DNA of 64,000 nucleotides from Leucocoprinus leucothites (lineage: Eukaryota > Basidiomycota > Agaricomycetes > Agaricales > Agaricaceae), in the NCBI GenBank assembly GCA_013368445.1, contig JAACJO010000001.1, positions 1,798,001 to 1,862,000 of the forward strand, written 5' to 3'. A program made the position numbers and the translations under genes. The stretch's first letter is position 1. Each line of letters opens with the position of its first letter. This document shows, piece by piece, positions 35,503 to 47,409 of this stretch. The notes under the pieces are model-generated. The model saw only the letters and a program-made list of their open reading frames with translations, was not told where the DNA came from and made no database searches.

Positions 35503-36269
35503 ATGGCCGATATGGAACGTTTTAACGCCATTCTCTTCCCCTCTGATGGTACGATGGCTTGCTTAGCTAAAGCTCCTTCCCTTATCCTACAACCTACAGG
35601 ACGTCCCCCGTCGGTTGTCAACCTTATGACCAGGTGTGTTATAGAACATTAACCGTTCATCCGAGATAGTGACTTGGAAATCTAATGAATGCAGTCCGGT
35701 TCCATACTCACCCCACCACGGCACTTACGGGAATTCGACATCTCGGATCCCTCATCCCGAGGTATACATGGATTATGTACGTTCCTCGTTCCTGGTACTC
35801 GATTGCCCTGCTGACGATAAATTGTGTTTTAGATTGCCGAAAAGTATGGGCCTCGTGCATGGAAGTGCCAGGTGCATTACATTTCCGTCTTTCTACTTAT
35901 CCAAGTATTACGTTACTCGTACTTACTTCTACTGACTGACAGCTTATCGAATCCCTTGACGGTATGAACAAGAAGTTCTCAAGTCCCTACGTCGTGTTCT
36001 ATCCTACCGTCTCTCGAGATGGAATGCCTTTCCCGATCAACAAGAGCATTCGTGACCTCCAGGGTACTGCATTTCAGGAAGAGATGGCATGGCGAGGCAA
36101 TATCATCGTCGGGAAATATACAGGTCATCCTTTCTCGAACCTGATAAACGCCTCAATGGCCGACTATCCCATTATCAAGAACTATTTCATGACGCATGGT
36201 TGTGTACCAGATGCGTCGTGCACAGCGGCCTCTTTTACTGATGCCGTCATTTTCGACCCTATCCAATAA
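35503..36269 (+). CDS. orphan hypothetical protein, fungal family
   Basis: Four exons (35503-35633, 35695-35776, 35833-35871, 35943-36269) give 192 residues. The protein starts MADMERFNAILFPSDG. It has no signal peptide or membrane segment. Its best block is in the last exon: MAWRGNIIVGKY...NASMADYPIIKNYFMTHGCV. I recall this MADxPIIKNY-type block from uncharacterised proteins of mushroom-forming fungi, often in several copies per genome, but I know no function. ATG 35503 is chosen because the upstream open frame has no clear coding signal; the N-terminus may be longer. The gene stands beside a gene-poor stretch, which fits a lineage-specific family. Confidence 0.62.
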
Positions 36270-36476
36270 ATCTACACTGGGGCGTAAATGCTTCTACCTG
36301 TTTTGCATTCATGGACCTGACTTCTCCTGCACACTGTATGGATATATCATAGTATTTAAATTGCCCGATAACAGACTGTGGGAGGCTATACGACACACAA
36401 GGACACCAAGACTCAGTTATGCTATGTTTTCATAGATATGACTTAAACCTAGTACATTTGGGCTAATATAGATAAA

Positions 36477-37626
36477 TCACAGTTCCTCACGTTGGCCTGG
36501 CCTCGTTTTTTCGGAAGCGGCAGTAGCAACCTTCTCCCTCTCGGCATGTTCCTGACGTTGCTTCTCAGCCTTCTTTGGGTCACAGTGTTCAAGTATCGGA
36601 CTAGACGGATCGATTGGTCTGTGCGAGACACGTCCGACCTTGAAATAATCCTTGTGATCTCTGTAGAAACTCTTCCAATGTTCGATACTCTACAGATTTC
36701 GTTAGGTACCCTAGAATAGAGAAAGTAGTCACAGAAACCTACCTTCAGTTCAGCGTCTGATAAACCACGAAGATCATGAGTCCTGTGATCTTTGAAACAG
36801 CCTGTTGCAAAGGCTCTCGCTGCGTCTACGCCAGCACTTTAGTGGTATATGGGTTGAGGGGGCAGGGACCAGGGGGAAATCCGATGATGAAATACGCACA
36901 GAATGTGATATGACCCACCCGGTTGGTAAGCCTTTCCTTTCGTCACGTCGTACACATCTCCGTCAATCTACAGCATAAGGGTCCATCTCAATAACTGTGG
37001 CAATCATCATGAAGTCGTACGACCCACAGCAAGATAGATTGGCTTGCTCGGATCGCTACCATCAAACTGGGCCAGCATGCGCTCGGAGAATAGGCGTTCG
37101 TTTTTCTATCATCAATAGCATCAACTTGGTTCTTAGAGTTTGATAGAGAACGACGGACCGGCAAATAAGTCTTCAACTGCAACCACCTGCTCTCATGTTC
37201 CCAAACGAAGCTCCCCGTGATGAATTTACCGGCTAGTAAGAAGATCAAGATCACATATACGATGAATTTGAACAGTCCCAGTAGCCCAACTTCATGGACA
37301 GCAGTCGGGTCTGGTTCCAAGGGCTCGACTTCTTCTCCCCGAGCCACCTTCTCGTCTCGTTCTTTCTTCTTCTTCAACCACTCTGCATGTAACGCGTCCT
37401 GTTTGTCGCGGTACTCTTTGTGACTGTGCCAATGTTCAGGCTATTTATGCATTTAAAACAGTGAGTTTGAGGTCAAGACGTACGCCAGAAAGGGTCGGTT
37501 GGCAGGTTTCGTGGAGACCATTCGATTAGGAATAGTGGGGTCGTTGACTTTGGGGTTGGAGGAACCGTCAGCTTCGACGTATGGGGGCATCGGCTCGCCA
37601 CCGGCCATTTCTTTAAACCAGGACAT
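36477..37626 (-). CDS. cytochrome b5-like heme/steroid-binding protein
   Basis: Membrane-anchored protein with a cytochrome-b5-like (MAPR) domain, 281 residues. Six exons: 37626-37484, 37423-37159, 37105-37028, 36967-36915, 36836-36743, 36689-36477. A cytosolic N-terminus and charged helix (KKKKERDEKVA) precede one hydrophobic segment at about residues 85-105 (LFKFIVYVILIFLLAGKF). The domain follows: IDGDVYDVTKG, YQPGG, GVDAARAFATGCFKDHRTHDL. The C-terminal tail is Lys/Glu/Arg-rich. Related proteins bind heme or sterol-like ligands at the ER. The domain is seen at the end of the chain, after the anchor. The ligand is not predictable here. Confidence 0.82.
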
Positions 37627-38276
37627 GAGGACGACGGAAATTAACGATGATTAGTTGAGTGTTCAGACGACAGGTCCAGGTCAACTGTAAAAGCGTTGAG
37701 CGATCATTGTCACTTCGGCCAGCATATCATCACGTGAACAGACCACGTATTAGCCTCATTCTGGCATTCAACTTCAAGGAGCAGTCCGCTGTTTATTTTC
37801 ATGTGAGGCCATTATTAGTACTCTGGGCGTGACGCAGGCTACAACGATCACATTCCTTAATTCAGATGGAGACAAACTGTTATAAGTGGTATTATTATGT
37901 AGGTACTCCGACATGAGTTTGGAGTGTATACTATAGTAGAAAGGTGGGTGGGATTACAGAAAATATTTGATTTCCCTTGCACAAAGCTGAGGGGTAAGAG
38001 TGTGATGCGTTGTGGGTAAAATGCACACCATGGAATGCAGGGACTGAAGTTACAAGTGACTAAAAATCAAAACAGACCAGCGTTGCTAAGATGAGAATGC
38101 AAGTTTTAATGAACTGCCATCAGGAAGAAAGAAAACAATATTAAAGCGAGGTGAAAAATTATATATAAAAGAGTATCCGCGAAAGAGAAAAAGATGTGCA
38201 TGAAGATCAAGGAAGAGTCGCGGAGGGGGGGGTGTATTGCGTTACGGGAAGCGTGAATGGGAATGTCTTTGGTAAT
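37627..38276. other. intergenic region
   Basis: 650 bp between two minus-strand genes. It holds the promoter of the cytochrome-b5-like gene and the 3' UTR of the RGS gene. AT-rich near 38100-38180. No gene seen. Confidence 0.5.
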
Positions 38277-40383
38277 TCATGAGTATTGGTTACCGCCAGG
38301 CTGCCGCTGTTGTTCTTGAGCTTGCCGGGCTTGTTGCATGCGATGCTCTCGCTCTGTCGCTTGTTGAGAGATCGTTACATAGGCACCACCAACCTCCTCG
38401 TTGTAACCCGGGGGCGAAGTTTCTTGCAAAGAAAGGAGGCGGACTTCACCATCGAAATTCTCGAGGTCCTCGGCGTAAGTTCGCTGTGATACCTGGAAGC
38501 CAGGAGATTTCATGAACTATCATCCAGATTAGTAAGAATGAGGGAGTATAGTGGAAGACTCAACCCACTTTTGGCACAGAATCCGTGGACATTAGTCGAA
38601 AAACATGACCTTGAATTCGTTCATACAACTTGATAATGTGTTGAAGTTGTGTGGCATTGAGTGCGCTTGCATGCTCGGGTTCCAAGCGACCTTGGAATTT
38701 TTGTCCGGTAACACTAGAAACCACCTCTTCGAGATAGCCGGTAAGCTCATTCCGTAGGGTATGATCGATATTGAGTTCGCTCGGGCTCGAGTGTGCTAGG
38801 TAGTTGTTAAAGATGAGGGATGCGGTCTGGATCAACAGCTCGTGATGTTTTTCCATTGCAGCTTGACCGGGTGTACTACGACTGCCCGGGCGGGTGGAGC
38901 GCTCAGAAGCCATAGCACTCGAAGTGACCTGGAATTTGCGTTTGAACTCTTGTACCTCCATCCAAAAAGTCAGATTCTCTTCGCAGATGTTATGGCGCAA
39001 GAATTCACGAAAGAGCGCTCGTAGCCTTGGTGTATCTATGATGTATTGCAATCGATCAGCATTTGTTTCTTTGGAGCGCTTCTCCCCGAACTCTGCGACA
39101 GATGCACGACGTTGGACCCGATTGGCGCGATTCGGGTGTTCGGCTCCTTCATCGGAGGCCTCGACTGATGAGCGGGAGGCGAGATCAGCGGTGGAGCTAC
39201 TAGGCGAAGCGTGCGCGGCTGTGCGCGGCTCTCCCCAACGTGCGACACGTTGGCCTTCGTCCGTGATCTTGTAGACAGCCTTATTTGTGCACCGGAATTC
39301 ACCCTTTGAATGCGTGAGATATGGTTCGTGGACTTCATAGTAGAAAGACCTACATTCACAGGAGGGCCTGATGCACCTGATGATGAGGAACCCCGGACGG
39401 TAAAGATGATCGCTGAATCAGTGTTCTTCCGCTTGTCGCTTACCAGCGTGATGAGACCAAAGCGAACGAACTGAGCAGCCATCTCCGCAGCTTCTTCACG
39501 ACCAACGACCGAAGTGAAATCACAAAGCCACTCAAGGGCTGCGACAGCATAGAACGAATAACGAGTCGTCGTGTATCCCTTGCTACCTCTTTCCTGCAGG
39601 TCAAAGAGAGGAATACCTTTCGCCCGTTCATGATAACGAAGGAAAGCGTCCGTGTCGCGATTATCGCCGTGGGGGTAGTTGGATTGACGACCGACAAATC
39701 GACGGAATAGTGCAGTGATTACAGATTGAGTGACGATAATCTCGTCATCAGACGAGCGACGTTCAAGGTGGAGAAGTTTAATACAGATGGGTTGAGAGGC
39801 AAAAATGGGTTGAAGGTGCTCGGAGTTGATGCCATTCTTGCTGATAAACCGCTCGAGAACATGCAGTCCCTTGGCAGTAAGTTGATAGACGCCGCGGTCT
39901 TTGAAGAGGTTGGACGTAGGGTCCGTTGCATTCTCAATCAACCGTGCGTCCATGAAATGCTGACACATAGCCTTAGCCATTTCGCGGGTCATGGAGAATG
40001 TCGTGGTTGTGGTGGTCGTGACTACTCGTGAAGGTTCTCTGGGATCCGGCCCACGATTTGATTGAGAGAACTTGAGGGAAGCCAAGTTTTGTGCAGCTTC
40101 ATCGCTAAAGAAGGGGGTTCAGCCAACGATACAAAATCAAAGGAAATGAACCCACGTTGTGAAGGAATGAGGAAAGGTACGGAAGAATTGCTTATGAGGG
40201 CCAAGGGGGAGCGAGACTATAAGTGTGGCAAAGAGATCAAGAGTGTCCTAGAGAAGAGAGCGAATTAAATGAGTTCTGTTGGATAGGAGGGAGGTAGCGT
40301 ACTTTGAGGAAGGGCCTCCCTCGTTTGGTAGTTTTCATCATGTGAGAGGAGCTGCCATTTGGCTCCTGGTCTTGAGAAGACAT
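38277..40383 (-). CDS. RGS protein with DEP domains (Sst2/FlbA/Thn1 type)
   Basis: Regulator of G-protein signalling that speeds GTP hydrolysis on G-alpha. In fungi this tunes pheromone response, growth and development; the Schizophyllum thn1 gene is of this type. Five exons: 40383-40303, 40247-40156, 40104-39354, 39303-38569, 38516-38277, giving 632 residues. Two DEP regions lie at about 30-150 (DTLDLFATLIVSLPLG, MAKAMCQHFMDARLIE) and 180-290 (SVITALFRRFVGR, EEAAEMAAQFVRFGLI). The RGS box runs from about 380 to 530 (RLRALFREFLRHNICEENL, FWMEVQEFK). The tail is Gln-rich. Exon 2 (92 nt) is easy to miss: without it the N-terminus is out of frame with the rest. Confidence 0.9.
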
Positions 40384-41363
40384 GGCTATTAAAGAGATAG
40401 AAAAAAAACGAAAGAGGAAAAAGAGACTCTGAGAGGAGCCCAGAGGGCGTAGAAAGGACGAGGCGGGGGGGAAGAGGGGGGAGGAGGGAAAGTTGGGAGC
40501 AGAGAAGAAGGACGAGTGTGGGAAAAAATCGTCGGTTGCCAATCCAACCCTTTCCCACAAGGGCAATCGTCTGCCTCATGCTCTGCTGCCTCCTGATTGG
40601 GCCTGAAATTCCGGGCAAGCGTCATCCGCTGTGGGCCGCTGTTCTTGTTAGTGTTTCATTGCAGTGCTTTGCTTTGTTCCGGAAGAGTTGTAGGCGGGAT
40701 AGGGCGGGAAGGGCGGGAGAGATCCAGAGAAAGAACAATGGAGGTAGCCTCGTGGATCAGGATCGCTGTCCACGTTCATCACGGCTCCCGCCACTTTTGT
40801 CACCGATCATAACTACATATACCATTTCTCTTTGATCACCGGAACAATGCACCGTCCCCTTATCCTCCGCGCCGCACCTTGTCAAGATAATCCGTCCCAC
40901 TGTCGACTTCATCTGCTCTGCCACTGCACCTCGCTGACACTGACACTACCCCTCTCTACTTGCGCAGTCCATACCTCGTTTCGTCATGTAACCCTGCAAC
41001 TCCGAACAAACCCTTCGGGAGCGATAATGAAGCTGTTTCATATCGCATCCTGGCGACATGACATTACCTCGGCCTTGCAATCAGCCCATATCCCCTTGTT
41101 TTCCGCCGAGTAGTTTTGGTCTTTTCCGTTTTCTGCGCCCTGCGCTTATATTTCATTCATTCAAGAATGAATCTATCTTCTCAGAATGCAATCCCGTTAT
41201 TACAGATTATGCTCACACGCATGGTTAAAAAATCATGATAGCTGGAAGGTACTGAGCGTGGGAACTTGCACCTACATCTACATACTCTGCCAATTCCCTC
41301 ATCCATCCTGAACTGACGTCTCTTACTTGAGCTTGAACACTAGACTCAGGCACCACTTTGTCA
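40384..41363. other. divergent promoter region of RGS and unknown gene
   Basis: 980 bp between outward-reading genes. The minus strand next to the RGS start is strongly pyrimidine-rich (about 40440-40500), as often seen in fungal promoters and leaders. Overlapping short frames occur on both strands, none with family character. Confidence 0.5.
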
Positions 41364-42405
41364 ATGAGCCTTAACTTTAACGTGAGGTCATCGCCGTTAT
41401 AGTGCCCCGTCTGGACGCTTGTCGTAATCAGCAACTTCCAGGATCCAGCAGGTATTCAAGCACTTCTCAACCAAATCAGGACATCATCAGCATGGCAGGA
41501 GTTGGAGGCAGCGTCAACGTCGACTTCGAGTCAACCTTCCGAATCCACACCGACATCTACTGAAGGCTCAGCTGCAGAATCGACCGCGGCCAACCTCTCA
41601 GGTTCCTCTGTTGCATCTTTACTCTCTCAGTTGCAACCTGCATCCGTTACCGAGTCTCCCATTTGTTCCGGTGTAAATGCTGTGGAGGAGCGACCTCATC
41701 ACTCAGGGACTACCCCTCCGGCCTTCCAGCGTGATGCTCTCGCGGTGCCGACGAAAGACCTCCGTTTGCTTAGTTTCGAGGAGTCTATGCCTATTTTACT
41801 GAGGCTTTCCCGTGACTCTGCCTTTGTGGAAGAAGTAAAAAAGGTTCATATTCTCAGCTTGATCGATAGTACTAGGTTTTTTGACCGGTCACCCATAGAT
41901 CAAACGAGATCAAGATGTTCTGGAACGGCAGTTATGGGAAGGACGGCGATCTATCCACAAGAAATATGAAGAGAAGCTCAAAGCTGCAAAAACAAAGTAC
42001 CCATTCCCACCACTACAAGTTCCACGTATTTCACTAACGTAACTCAGAGCAAGTATCATTGGCGGTAATATCTCAAAACATGACGCTGAGGTAAGTAACC
42101 GGGCGGTTCAGACTCATGGGCTCCGTTGATGCTTCAACAGATGTTAGTCGACGCTCACAAGAAAGAGCTGAACAAATTTGACAGAGATCGTGCTTTGTCC
42201 GCCTGGGATAGTCTTGTGTCTCAACAGCAGCTCAAGCTGCAGCGGTCACAGGTCCCCACCATGCACATGACCTCTGACCCTGCAGAGCGGGAGGTATGGT
42301 CTAAAGTATCTGTTTTGCTTGAGCTTATCCCATCACTTCTAGCTCCAACAACGCGTCTTGCAGGTTCTAATCAGTATTATCAGCCCCTCTATGAGAAAAC
42401 AATGA
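41364..42405 (+). CDS. conserved-looking coiled-coil protein, function unknown
   Basis: 258 residues from six exons: 41364-41381, 41442-41843, 41899-41996, 42048-42090, 42141-42293, 42343-42405. The first coding exon is 18 nt (MSLNFN), joined to DPAGIQALLNQIRTSSAWQ. A Ser/Thr-rich low-complexity part (about 30-75) follows. Then comes a helical part: DLRLLSFEESMPILLRLS, DQDVLERQLWEGRRSIHKKY and HKKELNKFDRDRALSAWDSL, ending RVLQVLISIISPSMRKQ. Seamless junctions and charge-patterned helices argue for a real gene. I do not recognise a named family, and no enzyme motif, signal or membrane segment is visible. Confidence 0.75.
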
Positions 42406-43445
42406 TTTGATGGTCGGGCGACGGTCCAATCTCTCTTCACGATGTTGACCCCACGCCCCCAGCTGAAGCTATCTAGACTTCCACATGTCGTCCATGACAG
42501 GTCGACACTGTGTAAGCATTTGCCTTTGTGTGGCATTTAGATTAGTTAGTCGTGCTTCTAGATCATGTCAGCGTCTCACCAAAACATGGACATCCGAAAA
42601 GTCAGGCGCTGCAATCGGCTTAGAATTCATTGAGGATTTCTACCCGCTCCCTGGCTGATTGCATTCCCGAATCCAGGTTCACTTTCAAAGGATGATTTCA
42701 GTTGGTACATTGCTTGGCATAGGCTGTTCGCGGAGCTTGTGACTCCTGCCTGAGTTTAGTCTTAGAGATCGGTACTACAAAAATATAAATCGCTGCCTCG
42801 CTTACCATTAGTTGGATCCCTTTCACAGAGCAGGGAATCCCGTCCTTTACCTTGTTGCAAATGCGTCCTACTTAAGTCACGGTACCGTTTGAATCGGTTT
42901 GCATACCCGTATTCTATTTCGGGTATTTTTCGGATGTCCTTCGGGCGGCGGCGCTTCATATCACAACCCCTTCAGACCTAAACCTAGTAAGGTCCATCCA
43001 ACATGTATTAGGTGGCGAAGGGCTAGCCCAAAGAACTTTCATTCATCCTGAGAAGTTCAATGGAACCGAAGGCTTGTTCGTGCTTCTTGAGTTATTCATT
43101 GTTTGCGACGCTCCCGTTCTTCCCCTCAGCGCTCAACCACAAGATGAGTTCCGTTGCTTTGTCGGTGCCCCCAGGTCTTCGAGCTCTTCCGTGTTCTCTT
43201 CTAACAAGCAAATTAATTCCTGAAGCAGATGACTAATATGATAGTTGTCGATTTTCTATCATATCTAAGATCCCTCGTGAGCTTCGCCGATAGAAGCCAA
43301 TAGAATCCCTCCCCGACTATGCCCTTCTCCATTTATGTCATGGAATTTTTTGATCCCCGACTAGCCCTGAAGAGCCAACGCTTTCTGTCCTCGTCCAATC
43401 ATTCTACGAAATTTACGGCTTTTCACGTCTTTCACTCTTTCTTCC
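42406..43445. other. 1-kb gene-poor region
   Basis: No frame of more than 65 codons has coding character. It must hold the 3' UTR of the gene at 41.4-42.4 kb and the promoter of the hydrolase-like gene. No repeats with clear ends found. Confidence 0.5.
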
Positions 43446-45441
43446 ATGCCCTTCGTCGACCTCCACAGCACAGACGACTTCGCCTCGGTATATTATCAGA
43501 CGAATAGCCAATTTGGCAACGTCCGAGGATTTGACCCGGAGAAGCCCACTGTCCTTATTCTTCATCCAATGTTTTTCGATACAGATTGGCTCAACTATCA
43601 TTGGGGGGACCCGCGACTATACAAGAACTTCAACCTCATCGCCTTCGATATGCGCTGCTCGGGGAGAACTGTGTGTAGACCGAGCCCGCGGCACGATACT
43701 TGGGTGGAAGCGGCTGATGTCGCACTCTGTCACTTGGTATGTCGCGTTTTGACATCTTTGACATGATCATGACCTTTTGCCACAGAAGCTGCGGCTACCA
43801 CCATGTCACGTCTTGGCCCTTGAACCGACCTCAGTCTGTGTTGCCTTACGCTTTGCTGTTTTGTGCGCCTTCCACTAAAGCCTCGCTAATTCTGACGGCT
43901 TGCCAACGTCTGATCCATATCCAGATTTCCAGAATTGTGTCTCAGCCTCGCATTATGCAATGTTCCTTCGCCCTACGAGTGAGTCGTCTAAGTCCGATTC
44001 TATTTTTACCTTTACCTGCTTATGTCCACCGGACTACAGGCCTGAGTGGGCTTTCGGCGTCCTGGACGAAACCATGAGGCGGTGGTGTTTTGCAAAAGAT
44101 ATGGAGACGTTTGAGCACGGTGGAGTGGAAGCTGTCAATTTGCTCTGTGGTTATGTCAGTTAAGCCTTCTCTCGACTCTTCTCGACCATTGCTTCTTATT
44201 CCTTATTTGCAAAAATGCAGGATAATGAGTCTGATCTATACGACGACGTTGGTGATCTATTTTTGGTCCAAGATTATGGGCTGATGTATCATTTCTTGTC
44301 TTTTTCTTCTTCAGGCTATCGCACATTTAGCTCTGAAGACGCCTCAAGATCAGCGCGTTCGTGTGGCTGAACTTTTTGGAGTATACGTGAATGTGAGTAA
44401 ATGTTGTCTCTTCATTTGCGAGCTGAACTAAACTTGACCATCGCTCATTTCTGCCCATCAGCGGACGCCATTACGTTCAGAGGAATTAGCAGAGATAAAG
44501 CAACCTGTCCTCATATTTCACGTGAGCATGTTGCGATGAGAATGTTTAAGTTGGGTTCTAAACGGGATATAGGGCGAGAGGAACGACATGCACTCAATCG
44601 AGCACGCTGAGAGGCTGAGGGAACTATTAACTGGGGTTGACGGGGGAGCAATACTTTGCACCATAATGAGTACGTCCTGTTTCTCCTTCCACCTGAACCA
44701 GTGGCTACCATCCAGCTGACATGTCTCTAGGTGGTGCATCCAACTTGTCCTTCAATCGAAATGCTGCCGCAATGCTGAACAGTATATATTCGAGGTTTCT
44801 ACTGCAACGCATCGACCGGGCGCGGTCGGAGTTACGTATGACAGACATCTCAATTCGGGAACGGATGCGAACGGCGCTGTTCAAACTGGCAGATATAATG
44901 GATTGGCCAGATATGGGAGCTAACGACCCGCTGTCCTCAATGTCGTTTTCTTGTCTATCGGAAGCAGGTGTTCAGCGGCAAGCAGAGCTATTGAAAGAAT
45001 ATGCGGAGTCAGAAAATACCTTCTCGCCATTAGGTCCGGATGGGAAACCACTACGAAAGTATGCTGGACGAATTGCTCGGATACAGATACTATCATGACA
45101 CTCGAGTTGTTTTGTGTTGAGCAGGTACTCGGACCGTGAAGGCCGACATTGGTTCGTGGGTGGTCCAGGTGGACTCTCCATCGTAGGTATGTCGTGGGTG
45201 AATCGTGTAAAACCTTCAATTTTGATGTTTCCTTCCAGATGTCTCTTTCCTTCCACCTCGAAACCAAGCAAGACCAGAGAAGGACGTGAAAACTGGGCGC
45301 AGAAATACCCTTCAGAATCTTGATCTGACGCTGAGCCTTCCAAGTTCAACTAGCGTTTCAACGGAGTTCATGAAAACTTCCTTGGCTAAGATTGTGGCAA
45401 ATCCAGCGACTACGCTTGGTCGAGCCATAGTTTCTGCCTGA
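43446..45441 (+). CDS. alpha/beta-hydrolase-like protein
   Basis: 463 residues from eleven exons: 43446-43736, 43786-43862, 43925-43978, 44040-44154, 44221-44247, 44315-44392, 44462-44521, 44573-44669, 44731-45058, 45125-45186, 45239-45441. The N-terminal half reads as an alpha/beta-hydrolase fold: PTVLILHPMFFDTDWL (oxyanion-type strand), NLIAFDMRCSGRT, then ALRFAVLFPELCLSLALCNV. KQPVLIFHGERNDMHSIEHAERL carries the late strand with Glu/Asp and His. The usual nucleophile elbow G-x-S-x-G is not present at the expected site, which reads LALEPTSVCVALRF. The C-terminal 200 residues are helical without known motifs. It may be a non-hydrolytic member. Intron 2 (43863-43924) hides an apparent stop. 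Confidence 0.72.
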
Positions 45442-45634
45442 TGGACGTGTATTAAACATCTATGATACCCATATTTTCTGCTGATTTAGGTATGTATAAA
45501 AGTTGTAATAAAGATGTAATACTGTGACGAAAGCTATTCCCTTGTTTGTAATCTTACTCTATGGATAATGAATCACTCACCACTACTGAACAATGCACCT
45601 GAAAAACAGAACGAAAGTCACGAGACAACCATTC

Positions 45635-47222
45635 TTACAAACTACCCTCTGCCATCTTGGCCTTGTAGTACCTGACCATCTCCTCCAGACCCATACGAAT
45701 AGTCCAACGGGGTTGCCACCCTAGTGTCTCTTTAGCCCTTGAAGTATCAGGGCGACGCTTCTGAGGATCATCAGTGGGAATTGGCCTGTACACAATATTG
45801 ACGCGTTTATCAAGCTTGACCCCATCTTCGTCTTGTACCTTCTCAACAATTTCACGAACAAGCTCCGCAAACTCGCCAATTGAGAATTCTTCCCCATTGC
45901 CGATATTAACAGGGCGAGACTCATCTGAGTTCATCAAGCTAATCATGCCATCCACGAGATCATGGATGTATTGGAAGGATCTGGTTTGTGTTCCGTCTCC
46001 ATATACGGTCATGTCCTCGCCTTTGAGCGCTTGGACAATAAAATTAGAAACAACCCGACCATCATATGGGTTCACTTCAATAAAATTTAGCCTGGAACAG
46101 AGCTGGATGGTCATACTGCAAACTTACTACGAGGTCCATACGTGTTGAAAATACGAGCAACGCGAACATCGACACCGTCTTGACGCTGGAAACCGTACGT
46201 GAGGGTCTCTGCTACCCGCTTCCCCTCGTCGTAACAAGCTCGAGGCCCAATTGGGTTGACATGTCCCCAACTATTTGATGGAGCTTATGAGATCGAACTA
46301 ATGTTAGATTGAACTAAACAGCTCACTAATCCTCATGCTGAGGGTGGACTTCGGGATCACCATAAACCTCTATAAGCGGGATCAATTTATGCTGATGCCG
46401 AAGGATCCGGACATAGTACCTGACGTGCTGCTGATCAAGAAGCGCGCCTTGGTGCGCTTGGCCAATCCGAGCATGTTCAGAGTTCCCATGAAAGAAGTTT
46501 TTATAGTCTTGACGGCATTGAATTGATAATGGGGAGGAGATGCCGGACAAGCGAGATGATAGATTTCTTGAGAGAAAAGTTTAATGAACAAACCAACAGC
46601 GGAGGAATTAGTCCACTTACGGTCACATTCGATCATGAAGGGTTCGACCACGTCGTGGCGGACCAATTCGAAATTTGGGTGACCGACCCAGTGGCTGACA
46701 GTTGTCTTAGAACCAGTGAAGAAATTATCAAGGACAGTAACCTCGTGTCCGAGTAGCATGAGACGATCGACAAGATGGGATCCGACGAAACCGGCGCCAC
46801 CTGTGACAAGAATACGTTTGCGTGCAGAGGGGGGAAGGAGTTTGACGGGCGGAAATCGAATGAGTGTCGTATAAGAGATTGATCTGGTGTCGGGAAAATA
46901 TATAGATGTGGGCTGGAACATTTCATAGCCAGTGCTCAGTTTAGCGTGCTCGATTTCAGCTTCTTCCTCTCCGAGGCTTTCGAGGACCTTCGGGTCCTTG
47001 TTTGAAACGATGTAATGGGAGCGCAAGTATAGGGAACGGAGGACATCGAGAGGGACCTCAGAGTCGAATCCGAAGCGCTGAAAACCAACAGTAGTTATCT
47101 CGTTACCATCCTTATCCAACGTTCTGATCTGGACACACAAAGGAGAGAGTGCGTCAGGTCGTGGCTGAGAGGACGCGGCGAACGCAGCGGCAGGAGATGA
47201 CACCTACGTGTGAAGGAGACAT
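45635..47222 (-). CDS. UXS1: UDP-glucuronate decarboxylase (UDP-xylose synthase)
   Basis: Converts UDP-glucuronate to UDP-xylose with bound NAD; in basidiomycetes it feeds xylose into capsule, wall and glycolipid glycans. Model: 47222-47208, 47128-46621, 46566-46420, 46369-46327, 46270-46128, 46074-45635, 431 residues. The Rossmann motif [18 protein letters not shown] lies near residue 105. [17 protein letters not shown], the Ser of SSTSEVYGDP and the YxxxK pair in ACYDEGKR complete the SDR site. [10 protein letters not shown] and [18 protein letters not shown] follow. The start is the weak point: a 5-codon exon 1 (47222) is proposed because the open sequence before exon 2 lacks its own ATG. 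No membrane anchor is seen, so a cytosolic enzyme is likely. Confidence 0.92.
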
Positions 47223-47409
47223 GGGTGAGGAGCACTGAAAAGCACTGAGAGAGAGCGGCAAGAGCGAGGAACATTAAGATGCTCGCGCTGGCGTTTTATA
47301 TGTAGGTAATCCTGGACGGACGTTTGTGGCCCTGTCATTGCTATTTTAGTTCTGCGGCTGACGATAGCCGATCACAGAAAATCATTCATCTCTCTCACCT
47401 CCCAATACA

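Noticed and set aside
43863..43924. In-frame stop suggesting that the hydrolase-like gene is a pseudogene
   Set aside because: A 62-nt intron removes the stop and creates ALRFAVLFPELCLSLALCNV, matching the expected fold element.
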